Source: CAZMHL01 sp045605445
GTDB lineage: Bacteria > Bacillota > Clostridia > RGIG6154
NCBI GenBank assembly: GCA_045605445.1
Contig: JAZUPZ010000026.1
Coordinates: forward strand, 1 to 45,685
Length of the DNA stretch: 45,685 nucleotides
Reading direction: 5' to 3'
A program made the translations under genes and the position numbers. This document shows, piece after piece, positions 15,089 to 25,223 of this stretch; the first letter of the stretch is position 1; each line of letters begins with the position of its first letter. Below the pieces are notes generated by a model, which was not told the DNA's origin, did not search any database, and saw only the letters and a list, made by a program, of their open reading frames with translations.

Positions 15089-16409
15089 TGTATCTCTGGT
15101 TTCCCTGGGTTGTGCCAAAAACCTTACCGACAGTGAGGTTATGCTTGGTAAGCTTCAAAAGGGAGGCTATACTTACACAAACGATGAATCCGAAGCAGAA
15201 ATAATAATAGTAAATACCTGTTGTTTTATTGACAGCGCAAAACAAGAATCAATAGAAACAATTCTTGATATTGCCGAAAACAAGAAAACGGGAAAGCTTA
15301 AATATCTTATCGTTGCAGGCTGTATGGGCGAAAGATACAAGGAAGAGGTTTTAAAAGAGCTTCCCGAGGTCGACGGCGTTATAGGAACAGGCGATTTTGA
15401 TAACGTTTGTGAACTTATCGAGAAAATAAAAAAAGAGAGAGGCGCCTATATTTCAGGCTGTATGAATGCTTCTCTTGAAACAATAGACAGAGTGGTTTCA
15501 ACTCCGCCCTATACGGCATATCTTAAAATTGCTGAGGGCTGCAGTAATAACTGTACATACTGTGTAATTCCTTCAATAAGAGGAACTTACAGAAGCAGAA
15601 GCGAGGAAAGTATTCTTGCAGAGGCGGAAAAGCTTGCCGAAAACGGAGTCAAAGAGCTTATTCTTATTGCTCAGGACACCTCCGGCTACGGCAGAGATAT
15701 TTACGGAAAGCCTGCTCTTGACAGCCTTATAAGAAAGCTTTCGGAAATAGAGAAAATCCAATGGATAAGAGTTCATTATCTTTATCCCGAGGGAATAACC
15801 GATGAGCTTCTCAATGAATTCAGAGAAAACGAAAAGCTTGTTAATTATTTCGACATTCCCATTCAGCATATTTCAGACAGCGTTTTGAAAAGAATGGGAA
15901 GAAGAACAAACAGAGAAAATATTGAAGGCCTTATCAGAAAAATAAGAGAAACGGTTGAAAAACCCGTTATAAGAACCTCGCTTATTGCCGGTTTCCCGGG
16001 AGAAAGTGAAGAAAATTTCTGTGAGCTTATGGAGTTTGTAAGAGAATACAAGCTCGACAGGGTAGGAGTTTTTCCCTATTCCTGCGAAGAAGGAACTCCT
16101 GCGGCAAGACTGGACGGCCAGCTTGAAGAGGAAGAAAAAAACAGAAGGGCAGAAAGATTAACCGAGGTGCTTTATGAAATTTCCGAGGAAATATGCGAAA
16201 GCAGAATCGGCGAAAAATTAAAGGTTATTACCGAAGGCTACGACCCGATTCTGAAAATGTATTCGGGAAGGTCTTACGGAGATTCTGTTGATGTTGACCC
16301 TAAGGTGTTTTTCAGAGGTGAAAAGGGAAAATACAATGCGGGAGACTTTGTTTTTGTTGTAATTGACGATTATATAGAATGTGACCTTATAGGCGATGTG
16401 GTTGAGTAA
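15081..16409 (+). CDS. rimO: Ribosomal protein S12 methylthiotransferase RimO
   Basis: This 442-residue radical-SAM enzyme adds a methylthio group to an aspartate of ribosomal protein S12. From the ATG at 15081, the N-terminal cluster cysteines are C11, C47 and C81 and the radical-SAM triad is CSNNCTYC (C154, C158, C161). A TRAM RNA-binding domain follows at the C-terminus (about 375-440). VSLGCAKNLTDSEVMLG is the RimO form of the N-terminal motif and separates it from the tRNA enzyme MiaB. The frame is open back to 15021. ATG 15066 and ATG 15081 are both possible; I chose 15081 because it gives the normal family N-terminus, although neither has a strong ribosome-binding site. It overlaps the recX end by 8 bases. 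Confidence 0.93.
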   Translation: MSNVSLVSLGCAKNLTDSEVMLGKLQKGGYTYTNDESEAEIIIVNTCCFIDSAKQESIETILDIAENKKTGKLKYLIVAGCMGERYKEEVLKELPEVDGVIGTGDFDNVCELIEKIKKERGAYISGCMNASLETIDRVVSTPPYTAYLKIAEGCSNNCTYCVIPSIRGTYRSRSEESILAEAEKLAENGVKELILIAQDTSGYGRDIYGKPALDSLIRKLSEIEKIQWIRVHYLYPEGITDELLNEFRENEKLVNYFDIPIQHISDSVLKRMGRRTNRENIEGLIRKIRETVEKPVIRTSLIAGFPGESEENFCELMEFVREYKLDRVGVFPYSCEEGTPAARLDGQLEEEEKNRRAERLTEVLYEISEEICESRIGEKLKVITEGYDPILKMYSGRSYGDSVDVDPKVFFRGEKGKYNAGDFVFVVIDDYIECDLIGDVVE

Positions 16410-16454
16410 ATCTGCCTTTTGAAGCTTGCAGTTCTGTATGGAAAGGAATAGTTT

Positions 16455-16970
16455 ATGACAATATCAAATAAGCTTACTATTTTAAGAATAATAATGGTTC
16501 CGGTGTTTGTTGCCCTTTACCTTTATAACTTTGTATGGGCAGCTGCAATTGTTTTCATTGTTGCCTCTCTTACCGATACCTTAGACGGTTATCTTGCAAG
16601 AAGCAGAAATGAAATAACAAACTTCGGAAAATTTGCCGATCCCATTGCAGATAAAATTCTTGTTGTTTCAGCTCTTATCTGCCTTACGGAAAAGGGAATA
16701 ATTCCCGGATGGACGGTAATAATAATTGTTGCCCGCGAATTTATAATTTCAGGAATAAGAATGAGCGCGGCATCGCAAAACGTTGTAATTGCCGCAGATA
16801 AGCTGGGCAAAATAAAAACAGTAACTCAGATGCTTGCAATCATCCTCTTGCTGTTTGGTTTTACGAATATATTTTATGTTGACTATATATTATTCTATAT
16901 AAGTGTATTTTTTACTGTGCTTTCAGGAGTATCATATCTTGCAAAGTACGGTAAGGTATTAAAAGATTAA
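16455..16970 (+). CDS. pgsA: CDP-diacylglycerol--glycerol-3-phosphate 3-phosphatidyltransferase
   Basis: This 171-residue integral membrane enzyme makes phosphatidylglycerol phosphate, the first committed step to phosphatidylglycerol and cardiolipin. The complete CDP-alcohol phosphotransferase motif is present: D41, D44-G45, A48-R49, G58, D62 and D66. N-terminal residues ISNKLTILRI are typical of PgsA. Several membrane helices follow. AAGGAA lies about 8 bases before the ATG. It sits between rimO and acpP, near recA, a neighbourhood shared with many Firmicutes. Confidence 0.95.
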   Translation: MTISNKLTILRIIMVPVFVALYLYNFVWAAAIVFIVASLTDTLDGYLARSRNEITNFGKFADPIADKILVVSALICLTEKGIIPGWTVIIIVAREFIISGIRMSAASQNVVIAADKLGKIKTVTQMLAIILLLFGFTNIFYVDYILFYISVFFTVLSGVSYLAKYGKVLKD

Positions 16971-16982
16971 GGAGGAAAATTT

Positions 16983-17210
16983 ATGATTTTTGAAAAGGTG
17001 AAAAGTGTTATTGCAGAACAGACAGGCATTGATCCTGAAACAATAACCATGGAATCCTCTTTTGTTGAGGACCTTAATATCGATTCGATAGACCTTATTG
17101 AACTTATTATGATGCTTGAAGAAGAATATAACATTGAGTTCAGTGAGGACGACGCCGAAACAATCAAAACCATAGGCGATGTAGTTAACTACATAAATCA
17201 GAATTGTTAA
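16983..17210 (+). CDS. acpP: Acyl carrier protein
   Basis: This 75-residue acidic four-helix carrier brings growing fatty acyl chains to the type II synthase. The 4'-phosphopantetheine site is S35 in LNIDSIDLIEL, a DS[IL] motif. GGAGG is 7 bases before the ATG, and the gene starts 12 bases after pgsA. Next comes rnc, the order acpP-rnc-smc-ftsY known from Bacillus. A hairpin between acpP and rnc may reduce read-through. Confidence 0.96.
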   Translation: MIFEKVKSVIAEQTGIDPETITMESSFVEDLNIDSIDLIELIMMLEEEYNIEFSEDDAETIKTIGDVVNYINQNC

Positions 17211-17219
17211 TGTCGAAGA

Positions 17220-17258
17220 GAGTATGCTTTTAAAGAGGCATACTCATTCGTGTTTTTT
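17220..17258 (+). terminator. Weak terminator or attenuator between acpP and rnc
   Basis: GAGTATGC (17220-17227) pairs with GCATACTC (17238-17245). The T-run (17252-17258) lies six bases further on, so termination is probably partial, allowing more acpP than rnc message. Confidence 0.5.
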
Positions 17259-17282
17259 TAAAAGTTTTTTCAGAGGTGCACA

Positions 17283-17963
17283 ATGTGGAATTTAACAGAG
17301 CTTCAGGAAAAAATTAAATATAATTTCAAAGACATTTCCCTTCTGGAAAATGCCCTTACTCACAGTTCTTATTTAAACGAACATAAAGATGCAACCTGCT
17401 CTTATGAAAGACTTGAGTTTTTGGGCGATGCCGTTTTGGGGCTTATGGTAAACGAGAAAATTTACTCTCTTTTTGAAAAAGAGGATGAAGGGTTTATGTC
17501 AAAGCTGAAGGCATCTGTTGTTTGTGAGCAAACTCTTGCAGGCTTTGCCAGAAAGCTCGGCTACGATCGGAATATCAGAATGGGTCACAGCGAAATGCTT
17601 GCCGGGGGAATGAACAGAGATTCGGTTCTTTGCGACTGTTTTGAAGCGGTTCTTGCTGCAATTTATCTTGACGGCGGCTTTGAAAGAGCAAAAAGCTGGC
17701 TTTACGGAATAATAACCGACGAGGTTTATTTTTCCGAGGAAATCAGAACGGGAGATTATAAAACCCGCCTGCAGGAAGAGGTTCAGAAAACCGGGGGACA
17801 GATTGTTTATAAAATCATTTCCCAGAGCGGACCTGACCATAAAAAGATTTTTGAAGCCGAGGTTTGTATAAACGGACAGGCAGTTGCAAGAGGAAAAGGC
17901 TCGTCTAAAAAGAATGCAGAGCAGAGCGCCGCTGAAAAGGCGTTGAAAAACAGAGGGGTGTAA
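17283..17963 (+). CDS. rnc: Ribonuclease III
   Basis: This 226-residue endonuclease cleaves double-stranded RNA in rRNA precursors, SRP RNA and mRNAs. The signature YERLEFLGDAVLGL (41-54) holds catalytic E45 and D49, and the second acidic pair lies around DCFEAVLAAIYLDGG. The C-terminal double-stranded RNA-binding domain (about 155-224) ends with the Ala-Lys-rich helix GKGSSKKNAEQSAAEKAL. GAGGTG lies upstream of the ATG. smc begins 2 bases after the stop codon. Confidence 0.97.
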   Translation: MWNLTELQEKIKYNFKDISLLENALTHSSYLNEHKDATCSYERLEFLGDAVLGLMVNEKIYSLFEKEDEGFMSKLKASVVCEQTLAGFARKLGYDRNIRMGHSEMLAGGMNRDSVLCDCFEAVLAAIYLDGGFERAKSWLYGIITDEVYFSEEIRTGDYKTRLQEEVQKTGGQIVYKIISQSGPDHKKIFEAEVCINGQAVARGKGSSKKNAEQSAAEKALKNRGV

Positions 17964-17965
17964 GT

Positions 17966-20900
17966 TTGTTTTTAAAATATTTGGAAATACAGGGATTCAA
18001 ATCGTTTCCCGATAAGGTTAAAATTGAATTCAATAAGGGTATCACCGGTATAGTAGGCCCTAACGGAAGCGGAAAAAGTAATGTTTCCGATGCTATAAGA
18101 TGGGTAATGGGTGAACAGAGCATAAAAAGTCTCAGAGGCGGAAAAATGGAAGACGTTATCTTTTCAGGTACCGAAGCCAGAAAGCCCCTCAGCTTTGCAG
18201 AGGTTTCCATCTGCTTTGATAATACTCACCGTCTTTTCAACGTGGAATTCAACGAGGTGCTCATTACAAGAAGATACTTCCGTTCGGGAGAAAGCGAATA
18301 CTATATAAATAAGGCCGGTTGCAGACTTAAAGATGTTCACGAGCTCCTTATGGATACCGGTATGGGTAAAGACGGTTATTCTGTTGTAGGTCAGGGTAAA
18401 ATCGACGAAATGATAACCGCAAAGCCTGAGGAAAGACGTGCAATTTTTGAGGAAGCCTCGGGAATATCCAAGTATAAGTACAGAAAAATTGAATCGGAAA
18501 GAAAAATACAGCACACGGAAGAAAACCTTGTGCGTCTTCTTGACCTGCTTTCTGAAATTGAAGTAAGACTTGAACCCCTTAAAAACGAGTCGGCAAAAGC
18601 AAAAAAATATCTTGAGCTTAAGGCAGAGCTTAAAGAACACGAAATTAACCTTTCGGTTAATATGCTTGAAAAAATCAAGGTTTCTCTTGAAAAGTTCAAA
18701 AGCGATTATGATACAATATGTGCTCAGATTAACGGCATACAGCAGAAAATAACCCAAACGGAAGAAAGTCACGTTAAGTATAACGAAGAGCTTCAGCTGA
18801 AAGAAACTGAAAGAGAAGAGCTTAATACAAAGCTTCTTGAAATAAACAAGCTTATTTCAAACTATGAAAATCAGATAAACATTTTTGTAAATAACCTTAA
18901 AAACAATAATGAAAATGCCGCAAGAATTGTTGAAGAAATAGAGGAAACAGAAAAAGCGGTAAAGGAAACAGGAAAAGATAAAGAACTGCACCTTGAAAAG
19001 CTCTCAGAGCTTGAAAGGGTAATTTCAGAGCTTAACGGCAAGCTTTCTTCTCTTAAAGAAGAGTATGAGGCGGTTGATAAAGAAGTGGAAGCCTCCAACG
19101 GAAAGGTTGACGAGTGTAATAATAAAATAGTTGAGCTTTACCGCGGACTTTCAGACAAGAACGCGGAGCTTGTTGCGGCTAAAAAGGAATTTGAAGGAAT
19201 TCTTCTCCGCAAAAAGAACATAAACGACGATATAGAAATTGCAAAAGAGGATATTGACACAATAAAGGAAAGAATCGTTGCAGAGGAAAATAAGCTTAAC
19301 GAAAACAGCAGTCTTCTTGAAAAAATCAAAAAGGAGCAGGATGAAAAAGCTTCTCTGAAAAATGCCTCCGATGAAAAAATCTCGGCTCTTGAAGAAAAAA
19401 TAAACAAGCTGGCTGTTGCTATTGATCAGGCAGAATCCAAAAAGAAAATGCTTGAGGATATGGAAAAGGAAATGGAAGGCTATTCCTATGCGGTTAAAAC
19501 CGTTGTAAACGAAAATGCAAAGGGAAGCCTTAAAAATATAAGACTTTACGGCACCGTATCCAAAAATATTGATGTAGATTCCAAATATGCCGTTGCTATC
19601 GATGCGGTTCTCGGAAACGTGCTTCAGAATATTATAACAGAAACAGAAGAGGATGCGAAAACCGCAATAAACTACCTTAAAAAGGTAAAGGGCGGACGAG
19701 CAACCTTCCTTCCGATTGCTTCAGTAAAGGGAAGAGTTCTTGAAACCAAAGAGTTCAGAGGCGAACCGGGATACATAGCTCTTGCCAGTGAAGTAATTGA
19801 ATGTGGTGAAAAGTTCAGAGGAATTGTTAATGAAATCCTCGGAAGAACCCTGCTTATTGATAATATTGACAATGCTATAAAATTTGCAAGAAAGTTTTCA
19901 TATAAGCATAAAATCGTAACTCTCGAGGGCGAGGTTATAAATGCAGGCGGAGCTATAACCGGCGGTAACCTGGGCAAGGGAAGCAGCTTCCTTTCAAGAA
20001 CGGCCCAGATAAAACAGCTTGCTTCATCTGTTGAAGAAAACGCCATACAGCTTGAAGCTTCAAAGAAAGAACTTGTTTCAGAGAATGCCAACAAAAACGA
20101 GCTTTCTCAGCAGTGCGAACGACTTTATGAAAAGCTTCAGCTTTTGGAAAATGAAATCTTTAAAATCAGATATAATGTTGAACATTATAAATCAAGCCTT
20201 GAAAAGGCAGACGAGGAGTATAAATCTCTTGTTCTTGAAAGAGACAGTCTTGACAAAAAGGCTGAAAGCAACGCTCAGGCTGAGAAAATTTTCAACGAAG
20301 AAAAAACCGGCATAAGCGAAGAAATTGAAAAGCTTCGCGAGGAAATTAAAAACATTCAGAATCAGAGCAGTGAAAAGCTTTCCGCTTCAAAGGAAATCAA
20401 TAATAAAATTATGAAGCTCAATGCTGAAATTTCCGAAAACGAAAGTGAAAAATATCTTATTCTTCACAAGGTTGAGGAAATGGACCTCAAAGTGGAAAGA
20501 CTTCTTGCAGATATTGAGAAAAAGAAAAAAGAAATCGGTTTTTCAGACGACGAGGAAAATAATATAAATGCTCAGATTGAAAAAATGCGCGGCGAGATAG
20601 AATCTCTTAAGGGTAAATATACTCAGACAGAAGAGTGTATTGAGAAAAACAAAACCGAAAGAACAGAAATTCAGGAAAGCATAAACAAGCTTAATGCGGA
20701 TAATAAAGAGTACAACGAAACTCTTATTATTCTTTCAAAGGAACAGGCTAAAACCGAGGGTAAAATTTCTTCTCGGGAGAGCCAGTTTGAAAGCATAAAC
20801 AATAAGCTCTGGGAAGAATATGAGCTTACCTATATAACAGCTCTTGAATACAAAAAAGATGTTGAAAATCTTGCAGAGCTCAAAAAGTATGTTGATAAGG

Positions 20901-21553
20901 TAAGAGGCTCCATAAGAAACCTGGGAAACGTAAATGTAAATGCAATCGAAGAATATACTCAGACAAAGGAACGTTACGATTTCCTTACAGGTCAGAAGGA
21001 AGACCTTACAAAGGCAAAAGAGGCGCTTAATAACGTTATTCACGATATGGAAACTCTTATGGTGAAGCAGTTCAGAAGTCAGCTTGAAATTATAAACAAA
21101 ACTTTTACAAAAACCTTCAAGGAGCTTTTCGGAGGAGGAAGTGCAGAGCTGGTTCTTACAGATGAAAACGACCTTCTTAATTCCGGCGTTGAAATAATTG
21201 CACAGCCGCCGGGAAAGAAGCTTCAGAATATGACTCTTTTCTCGGGCGGAGAAAAAGCAATAATTGCAATTTCTCTTCTCTTCTCTCTGCTTGAGGTAAG
21301 ACCTTCTCCACTTTGTGTTCTCGACGAAATTGAGGCGGCGCTTGACGACGTAAACGTAAACCGTTTTGCGGCATATCTGAGAAAAATCAGCCTAAGGTCG
21401 CAGATTGCAATAATAACCCACAGAAGAGGTACAATGGAAGAGGCCGACGTTCTTTATGGTGTAACAATGCAGGAAAAGGGCGTTTCAAAGCTTTTGTCGC
21501 TTAACATATCAGAGGTTGAAGAAAAAATACTTAAAAATAAGGGGAATGAATAA
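17966..21553 (+). CDS. smc: Chromosome segregation protein SMC
   Basis: This 1195-residue condensin ATPase organises and separates chromosomes with ScpA and ScpB. Walker A is GPNGSGKSN (31-39). Two long coiled coils (about 170-500 and 680-1020) flank the hinge (about 510-670, which includes a Gly-rich GGAITGGNLGKGS segment). The C-terminal head has the ABC signature LFSGGEKAI and Walker B LCVLDEIEAALDD. The start is TTG at 17966, with GAGGGGTG just upstream and the frame closed shortly before. ftsY begins on the last base of the smc stop codon (TAATG), so the two are translationally coupled. Confidence 0.98.
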   Translation: MFLKYLEIQGFKSFPDKVKIEFNKGITGIVGPNGSGKSNVSDAIRWVMGEQSIKSLRGGKMEDVIFSGTEARKPLSFAEVSICFDNTHRLFNVEFNEVLITRRYFRSGESEYYINKAGCRLKDVHELLMDTGMGKDGYSVVGQGKIDEMITAKPEERRAIFEEASGISKYKYRKIESERKIQHTEENLVRLLDLLSEIEVRLEPLKNESAKAKKYLELKAELKEHEINLSVNMLEKIKVSLEKFKSDYDTICAQINGIQQKITQTEESHVKYNEELQLKETEREELNTKLLEINKLISNYENQINIFVNNLKNNNENAARIVEEIEETEKAVKETGKDKELHLEKLSELERVISELNGKLSSLKEEYEAVDKEVEASNGKVDECNNKIVELYRGLSDKNAELVAAKKEFEGILLRKKNINDDIEIAKEDIDTIKERIVAEENKLNENSSLLEKIKKEQDEKASLKNASDEKISALEEKINKLAVAIDQAESKKKMLEDMEKEMEGYSYAVKTVVNENAKGSLKNIRLYGTVSKNIDVDSKYAVAIDAVLGNVLQNIITETEEDAKTAINYLKKVKGGRATFLPIASVKGRVLETKEFRGEPGYIALASEVIECGEKFRGIVNEILGRTLLIDNIDNAIKFARKFSYKHKIVTLEGEVINAGGAITGGNLGKGSSFLSRTAQIKQLASSVEENAIQLEASKKELVSENANKNELSQQCERLYEKLQLLENEIFKIRYNVEHYKSSLEKADEEYKSLVLERDSLDKKAESNAQAEKIFNEEKTGISEEIEKLREEIKNIQNQSSEKLSASKEINNKIMKLNAEISENESEKYLILHKVEEMDLKVERLLADIEKKKKEIGFSDDEENNINAQIEKMRGEIESLKGKYTQTEECIEKNKTERTEIQESINKLNADNKEYNETLIILSKEQAKTEGKISSRESQFESINNKLWEEYELTYITALEYKKDVENLAELKKYVDKVRGSIRNLGNVNVNAIEEYTQTKERYDFLTGQKEDLTKAKEALNNVIHDMETLMVKQFRSQLEIINKTFTKTFKELFGGGSAELVLTDENDLLNSGVEIIAQPPGKKLQNMTLFSGGEKAIIAISLLFSLLEVRPSPLCVLDEIEAALDDVNVNRFAAYLRKISLRSQIAIITHRRGTMEEADVLYGVTMQEKGVSKLLSLNISEVEEKILKNKGNE

Positions 21554-22461
21554 TGGCATTTTTTGATAAACTTAAAAACGGACTTGCAAAAACCAAAAAA
21601 AATCTGTCAGACAACCTGAACAGCATTTTTTCCTCGTTTACAAAAATAGATGAAGAGCTTTTCGAAGAACTTGAAGAAGTTCTTATAATGTCCGATGTAG
21701 GCGTTGAAACAACAGAGGAAATTCTTGACGAGCTCAGGGGCGAGGTTAAAAAGAACAAACTTCAGAATCCCGATGACATAAAGGAGCTGCTTGTGGAAAA
21801 AATAAGCAATATCCTTGTGGAAAAAGACAATTCAATGAAAATCGGAACAAAGCCCTCAATAATAATTGTAGTAGGCGTAAACGGCGTTGGAAAAACCACC
21901 AGCATAGGTAAAATGGCTCATTATTATAAAACAATGGGCAAAAAAGTTCTCCTTGCTGCAGGGGATACCTTCAGAGCCGCAGCTGCCGAACAGCTTGAAA
22001 TCTGGGCTCAGAGAGCAGAGTGCGATATAGTAAGGCACAACGAGGGGGCAGACCCCGGAGCGGTTGTTTACGACGCTATAAATGCCGCAAAAAACAGAAA
22101 TGCAGACCTTATTATATGTGACACCGCAGGAAGACTTCATAACAAGAAGAATCTTATGGATGAGCTTTCCAAAATAATAAGAATAACAGACAGGGAGCTG
22201 CCGGGAGCGGATAAGGAAATTCTTCTGGTGCTGGATGCAACAACCGGTCAGAACGCTCTTCAGCAGGCAAAACTGTTTGATGCGGCGGCAGGACTTACGG
22301 GCATTATTCTTACAAAGCTCGACGGAACCGCAAAGGGCGGCGTTGTAATCGGCCTTTCAAAAGAGCAGGAGCTTCCCGTTAAATTTATAGGCGTTGGTGA
22401 GGGAATGGATGATATGCAGCCCTTCAATTCAAAGCAATTTGCCGATGCCCTGTTTAAATAA
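21553..22461 (+). CDS. ftsY: Signal recognition particle receptor FtsY
   Basis: This 302-residue GTPase docks SRP-ribosome complexes at the membrane. The N domain (1-90) is followed by the G domain: GVNGVGKTTSIGKMAHYYK (G1), DTFRAAAAEQLE (G2), DTAGRLHNK (G3) and TKLDGTAKGG (G4-G5). It lacks the long acidic A domain of E. coli FtsY, as is normal in Firmicutes. The start codon overlaps the smc stop. Its partner ffh lies 3.2 kb downstream, separated by a UPF0182 gene and ylxM. Confidence 0.98.
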   Translation: MAFFDKLKNGLAKTKKNLSDNLNSIFSSFTKIDEELFEELEEVLIMSDVGVETTEEILDELRGEVKKNKLQNPDDIKELLVEKISNILVEKDNSMKIGTKPSIIIVVGVNGVGKTTSIGKMAHYYKTMGKKVLLAAGDTFRAAAAEQLEIWAQRAECDIVRHNEGADPGAVVYDAINAAKNRNADLIICDTAGRLHNKKNLMDELSKIIRITDRELPGADKEILLVLDATTGQNALQQAKLFDAAAGLTGIILTKLDGTAKGGVVIGLSKEQELPVKFIGVGEGMDDMQPFNSKQFADALFK

Positions 22462-22481
22462 AAAAGTATAAGGAGTAGGAT

Positions 22482-25223
22482 ATGCAAGGGAAAAACTTTA
22501 ACAGTACAATTAAAAAAAGAAGAATGTCTTTTTTTATGATGGCGGGCATAATTCTTGCGGTTGTGCTGGCGTTTCTCATAAGCGGCGTAAAAATTTATGG
22601 TGACTATCTTGAAATTAAAGAAATAGGCGAGAAGTATGTAAGCGTGTATATGACAAATGTCATTGCTGAAATGCTGTCCTTTGCGGCGGTGTTTTTCACG
22701 GTGCTTGTGTTAATGCTTGTTCAGCTTGCTATAGTAAGAAGGGTTCTTTTTTCGTTAAATGCGGGCAACAGCAATTTAAACAGAACCTCTTTATTTGCAA
22801 CCATTTCGCTGGTTGCGGCGTTCTTGTCTGCAATTTCCTTAAGCGATGATATTGCTTCAAGCTTTCTTATGATGAAAAACTATACGGCGTTTAACCTTTC
22901 AGATCCCGTTTTTTTCAAGGATATCGGCTATTATGTGTTTACCCGTCCTTTTATCAGTCTGGTGTTCAACCGTTTCCTCGGCATATGGCTTACAATAACC
23001 TTTGTTGTTGCGGCGGCATATTTTATGCTTTATATCAGGTTTGGCGAGACAACAGTAATCGACCTTGTGAAAAACAGTAAAATAACAAATCACATAATAA
23101 CAAACATTGTTATATACATTATTCTTAACTCATTCTATATGTGGGTTTCCGCTCAGGGAATCCTTCTTGATGAGTTTGCGGGAGGGCTTACGGGCGCCGG
23201 CTTCGTTCTTGCAAACATAAAGCTTACTTATTACAGAGTCGCCCCGTTTTTTGCCTTTGTTATAACAATTCTTGTGATATTGTTCTTTAAAAAGAAACAA
23301 ACAAAAAATGCAATTATTACTTTCGGCTCCTATTTTGTCCTTTTGCTTGTTGTTGAAATTGCAGCAGTAGGTGCCCATATGTTTTATGTTTCTCCCAACG
23401 AAGTCAAGGTGGAGGAAAAATATATTGAAAACAATATAAAATACACCAGAAAGGCTTACGGAATTGACAACGTTCTTGAAACAGACTATGAGATAAGCAA
23501 CAGGGTAGATTCAAACCCTGCTGAAAATGCAAATTCTACCATTGATAATATAAGGATAATCGGGGTTTCTGAAACCCTTACTGCAACAAATCAGCTTCAG
23601 GGATTGAGAAACTATTATAAATTCAATGACCTTGATATCGGTGTTTACAATATAAACGGAAGTAAAAGAGCCGTTGCTGTGGGCGTAAGGGAAATTGACA
23701 AAAACAATCTCGATAGCTCGGCAAAGAATTATATAAACGAAAAATTCAGATATACCCACGGTTACGGAGCGGTTATGGCTTCCATAAATTCCGTTTCCGC
23801 TCAGGGAGAGCCCGACTACTACATTAAGGATATGGTTCAGGAGAAAAAGGAGGGCGTTCCTTATATTACTCAGCCGAGAATCTATTTCGGCGAGGTTGTT
23901 GAAGACGACGTTATTGTAAATACAAAAATCAGCGAAATCGACTATTCCGAAGGAACAAAGGATCACGAATTCAACTACGACGGAAAAGCGGGAATAAAAC
24001 TTAATGCGGCAAACCGACTTTTCCTGTCTCTTAAAAATGCAGACTTTCGTATGCTTGTTTCAAATCAGATAAGCCCGGAAAGTAAAATTCTGACTAACAG
24101 AAACATAACTCAGAGAGCAAGAATTATAGCTCCCTTCCTTAAATATGATGCAGACCCTCAGCCGGTTATCAATGATGAAGGAAAAATAATATGGGTGACA
24201 GATGCTTATACCGTTACCGACAAGTTCCCTTATTCGCAGTATACCGACGAAGGCTATAATTATATAAGAAATTCTGTAAAGGTAACGGTTGATGCTTACG
24301 ACGGAACGGTTAAGTTTTATATAACCGATAAAACCGACCCGATAGTTGCAACCTACAGAAAAATTTATCCTTCACTTTTTGAAGAGGAAGAATTTCCACG
24401 TGAGCTTGCGGAAAAAATTATGTATCCCGAATACCTTTTCAACGTTCAGTGCAGAATGTATGCTCAGTATCACGCAACCTCACCTTCAACCTTTTACAAT
24501 AAAAGCGATATGTATGCGGTTGCCAATGAAAAGTACGACGAGGACATAAGGTCAATGGTTCCTTATTATAACCTTGTAAGGCTTGAAGAATTCGGAAACG
24601 AAGCAGAATTTATAGGAATGCTTCCTTATACTCTTTATAACCGTGAAAATATGGTTTCCTGGATTGCTGTGGGAAATGAGGGCAATAACTACGGTAAGCT
24701 TGTTTGCTACAAGTTCCCGAAGAATTATAATATTTACGGACCTCTTCAGATTGAAAATATTATAGATAACGACTCTGAAATTTCCAAGGAGCTTACTCTT
24801 TGGAATTCGGGAGGAACAAATGTTTTAAGAGGTAATCTGCTGGTTATCCCGATTTTCAAAGGACTTCTTTATATAGAACCTGTTTATCTTTCAAGCAATA
24901 ACCAGGCATCACTTCCTGCGCTTAAGAGAATAATTGCGGTGTTTGGCGACAGTGTTGCGATGGAGCCAACTGTCGGAGAGGCTCTTGCCAAGGTTTTTGC
25001 AGGCAATATGCAAAGCGGGGATGGAATTTACGAAGAGGTGGAGGTTCCCGAAGAGGAAACGGACGAAAGCACAGTTTCCGATTTTGCCCCTCAGCTTTCC
25101 TCAGCCTACGAAAGACTTGAAAAGAGCGCTCAGAGCGGCGACTGGGAGGAATTCGGCAAGGCTCTTGCTGAACTTAAGGAAATTATCGGAAAAATGAACG
25201 GTCAGGCTGAAAATAAGTCTTGA
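22482..25223 (+). CDS. UPF0182-family large membrane protein
   Basis: This 913-residue protein has about seven membrane helices in the first 310 residues and then a large, probably extracytoplasmic region. Family landmarks include the membrane block FFKDIGYYVFTRPFISLVFNR, which precedes the conserved motif EEKYIENNIKYTRKAYGID at about 310-328. Beyond 865 a short acidic and helical tail appears (EEVEVPEEETDES and an Ala-Glu-rich end). Members occur in many Gram-positive and cyanobacterial genomes, and their function is unknown. AGGAG lies 7 bases before the ATG, 20 bases after ftsY, so it probably belongs to the same transcript. The promoter of ylxM begins at its stop codon. Confidence 0.88.
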   Translation: MQGKNFNSTIKKRRMSFFMMAGIILAVVLAFLISGVKIYGDYLEIKEIGEKYVSVYMTNVIAEMLSFAAVFFTVLVLMLVQLAIVRRVLFSLNAGNSNLNRTSLFATISLVAAFLSAISLSDDIASSFLMMKNYTAFNLSDPVFFKDIGYYVFTRPFISLVFNRFLGIWLTITFVVAAAYFMLYIRFGETTVIDLVKNSKITNHIITNIVIYIILNSFYMWVSAQGILLDEFAGGLTGAGFVLANIKLTYYRVAPFFAFVITILVILFFKKKQTKNAIITFGSYFVLLLVVEIAAVGAHMFYVSPNEVKVEEKYIENNIKYTRKAYGIDNVLETDYEISNRVDSNPAENANSTIDNIRIIGVSETLTATNQLQGLRNYYKFNDLDIGVYNINGSKRAVAVGVREIDKNNLDSSAKNYINEKFRYTHGYGAVMASINSVSAQGEPDYYIKDMVQEKKEGVPYITQPRIYFGEVVEDDVIVNTKISEIDYSEGTKDHEFNYDGKAGIKLNAANRLFLSLKNADFRMLVSNQISPESKILTNRNITQRARIIAPFLKYDADPQPVINDEGKIIWVTDAYTVTDKFPYSQYTDEGYNYIRNSVKVTVDAYDGTVKFYITDKTDPIVATYRKIYPSLFEEEEFPRELAEKIMYPEYLFNVQCRMYAQYHATSPSTFYNKSDMYAVANEKYDEDIRSMVPYYNLVRLEEFGNEAEFIGMLPYTLYNRENMVSWIAVGNEGNNYGKLVCYKFPKNYNIYGPLQIENIIDNDSEISKELTLWNSGGTNVLRGNLLVIPIFKGLLYIEPVYLSSNNQASLPALKRIIAVFGDSVAMEPTVGEALAKVFAGNMQSGDGIYEEVEVPEEETDESTVSDFAPQLSSAYERLEKSAQSGDWEEFGKALAELKEIIGKMNGQAENKS

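Noticed and set aside
18164..18772. 202-codon minus-strand frame inside smc
   Set aside because: It is a shadow of the smc head and coiled-coil coding sequence, with no start signal and no recognisable domain.
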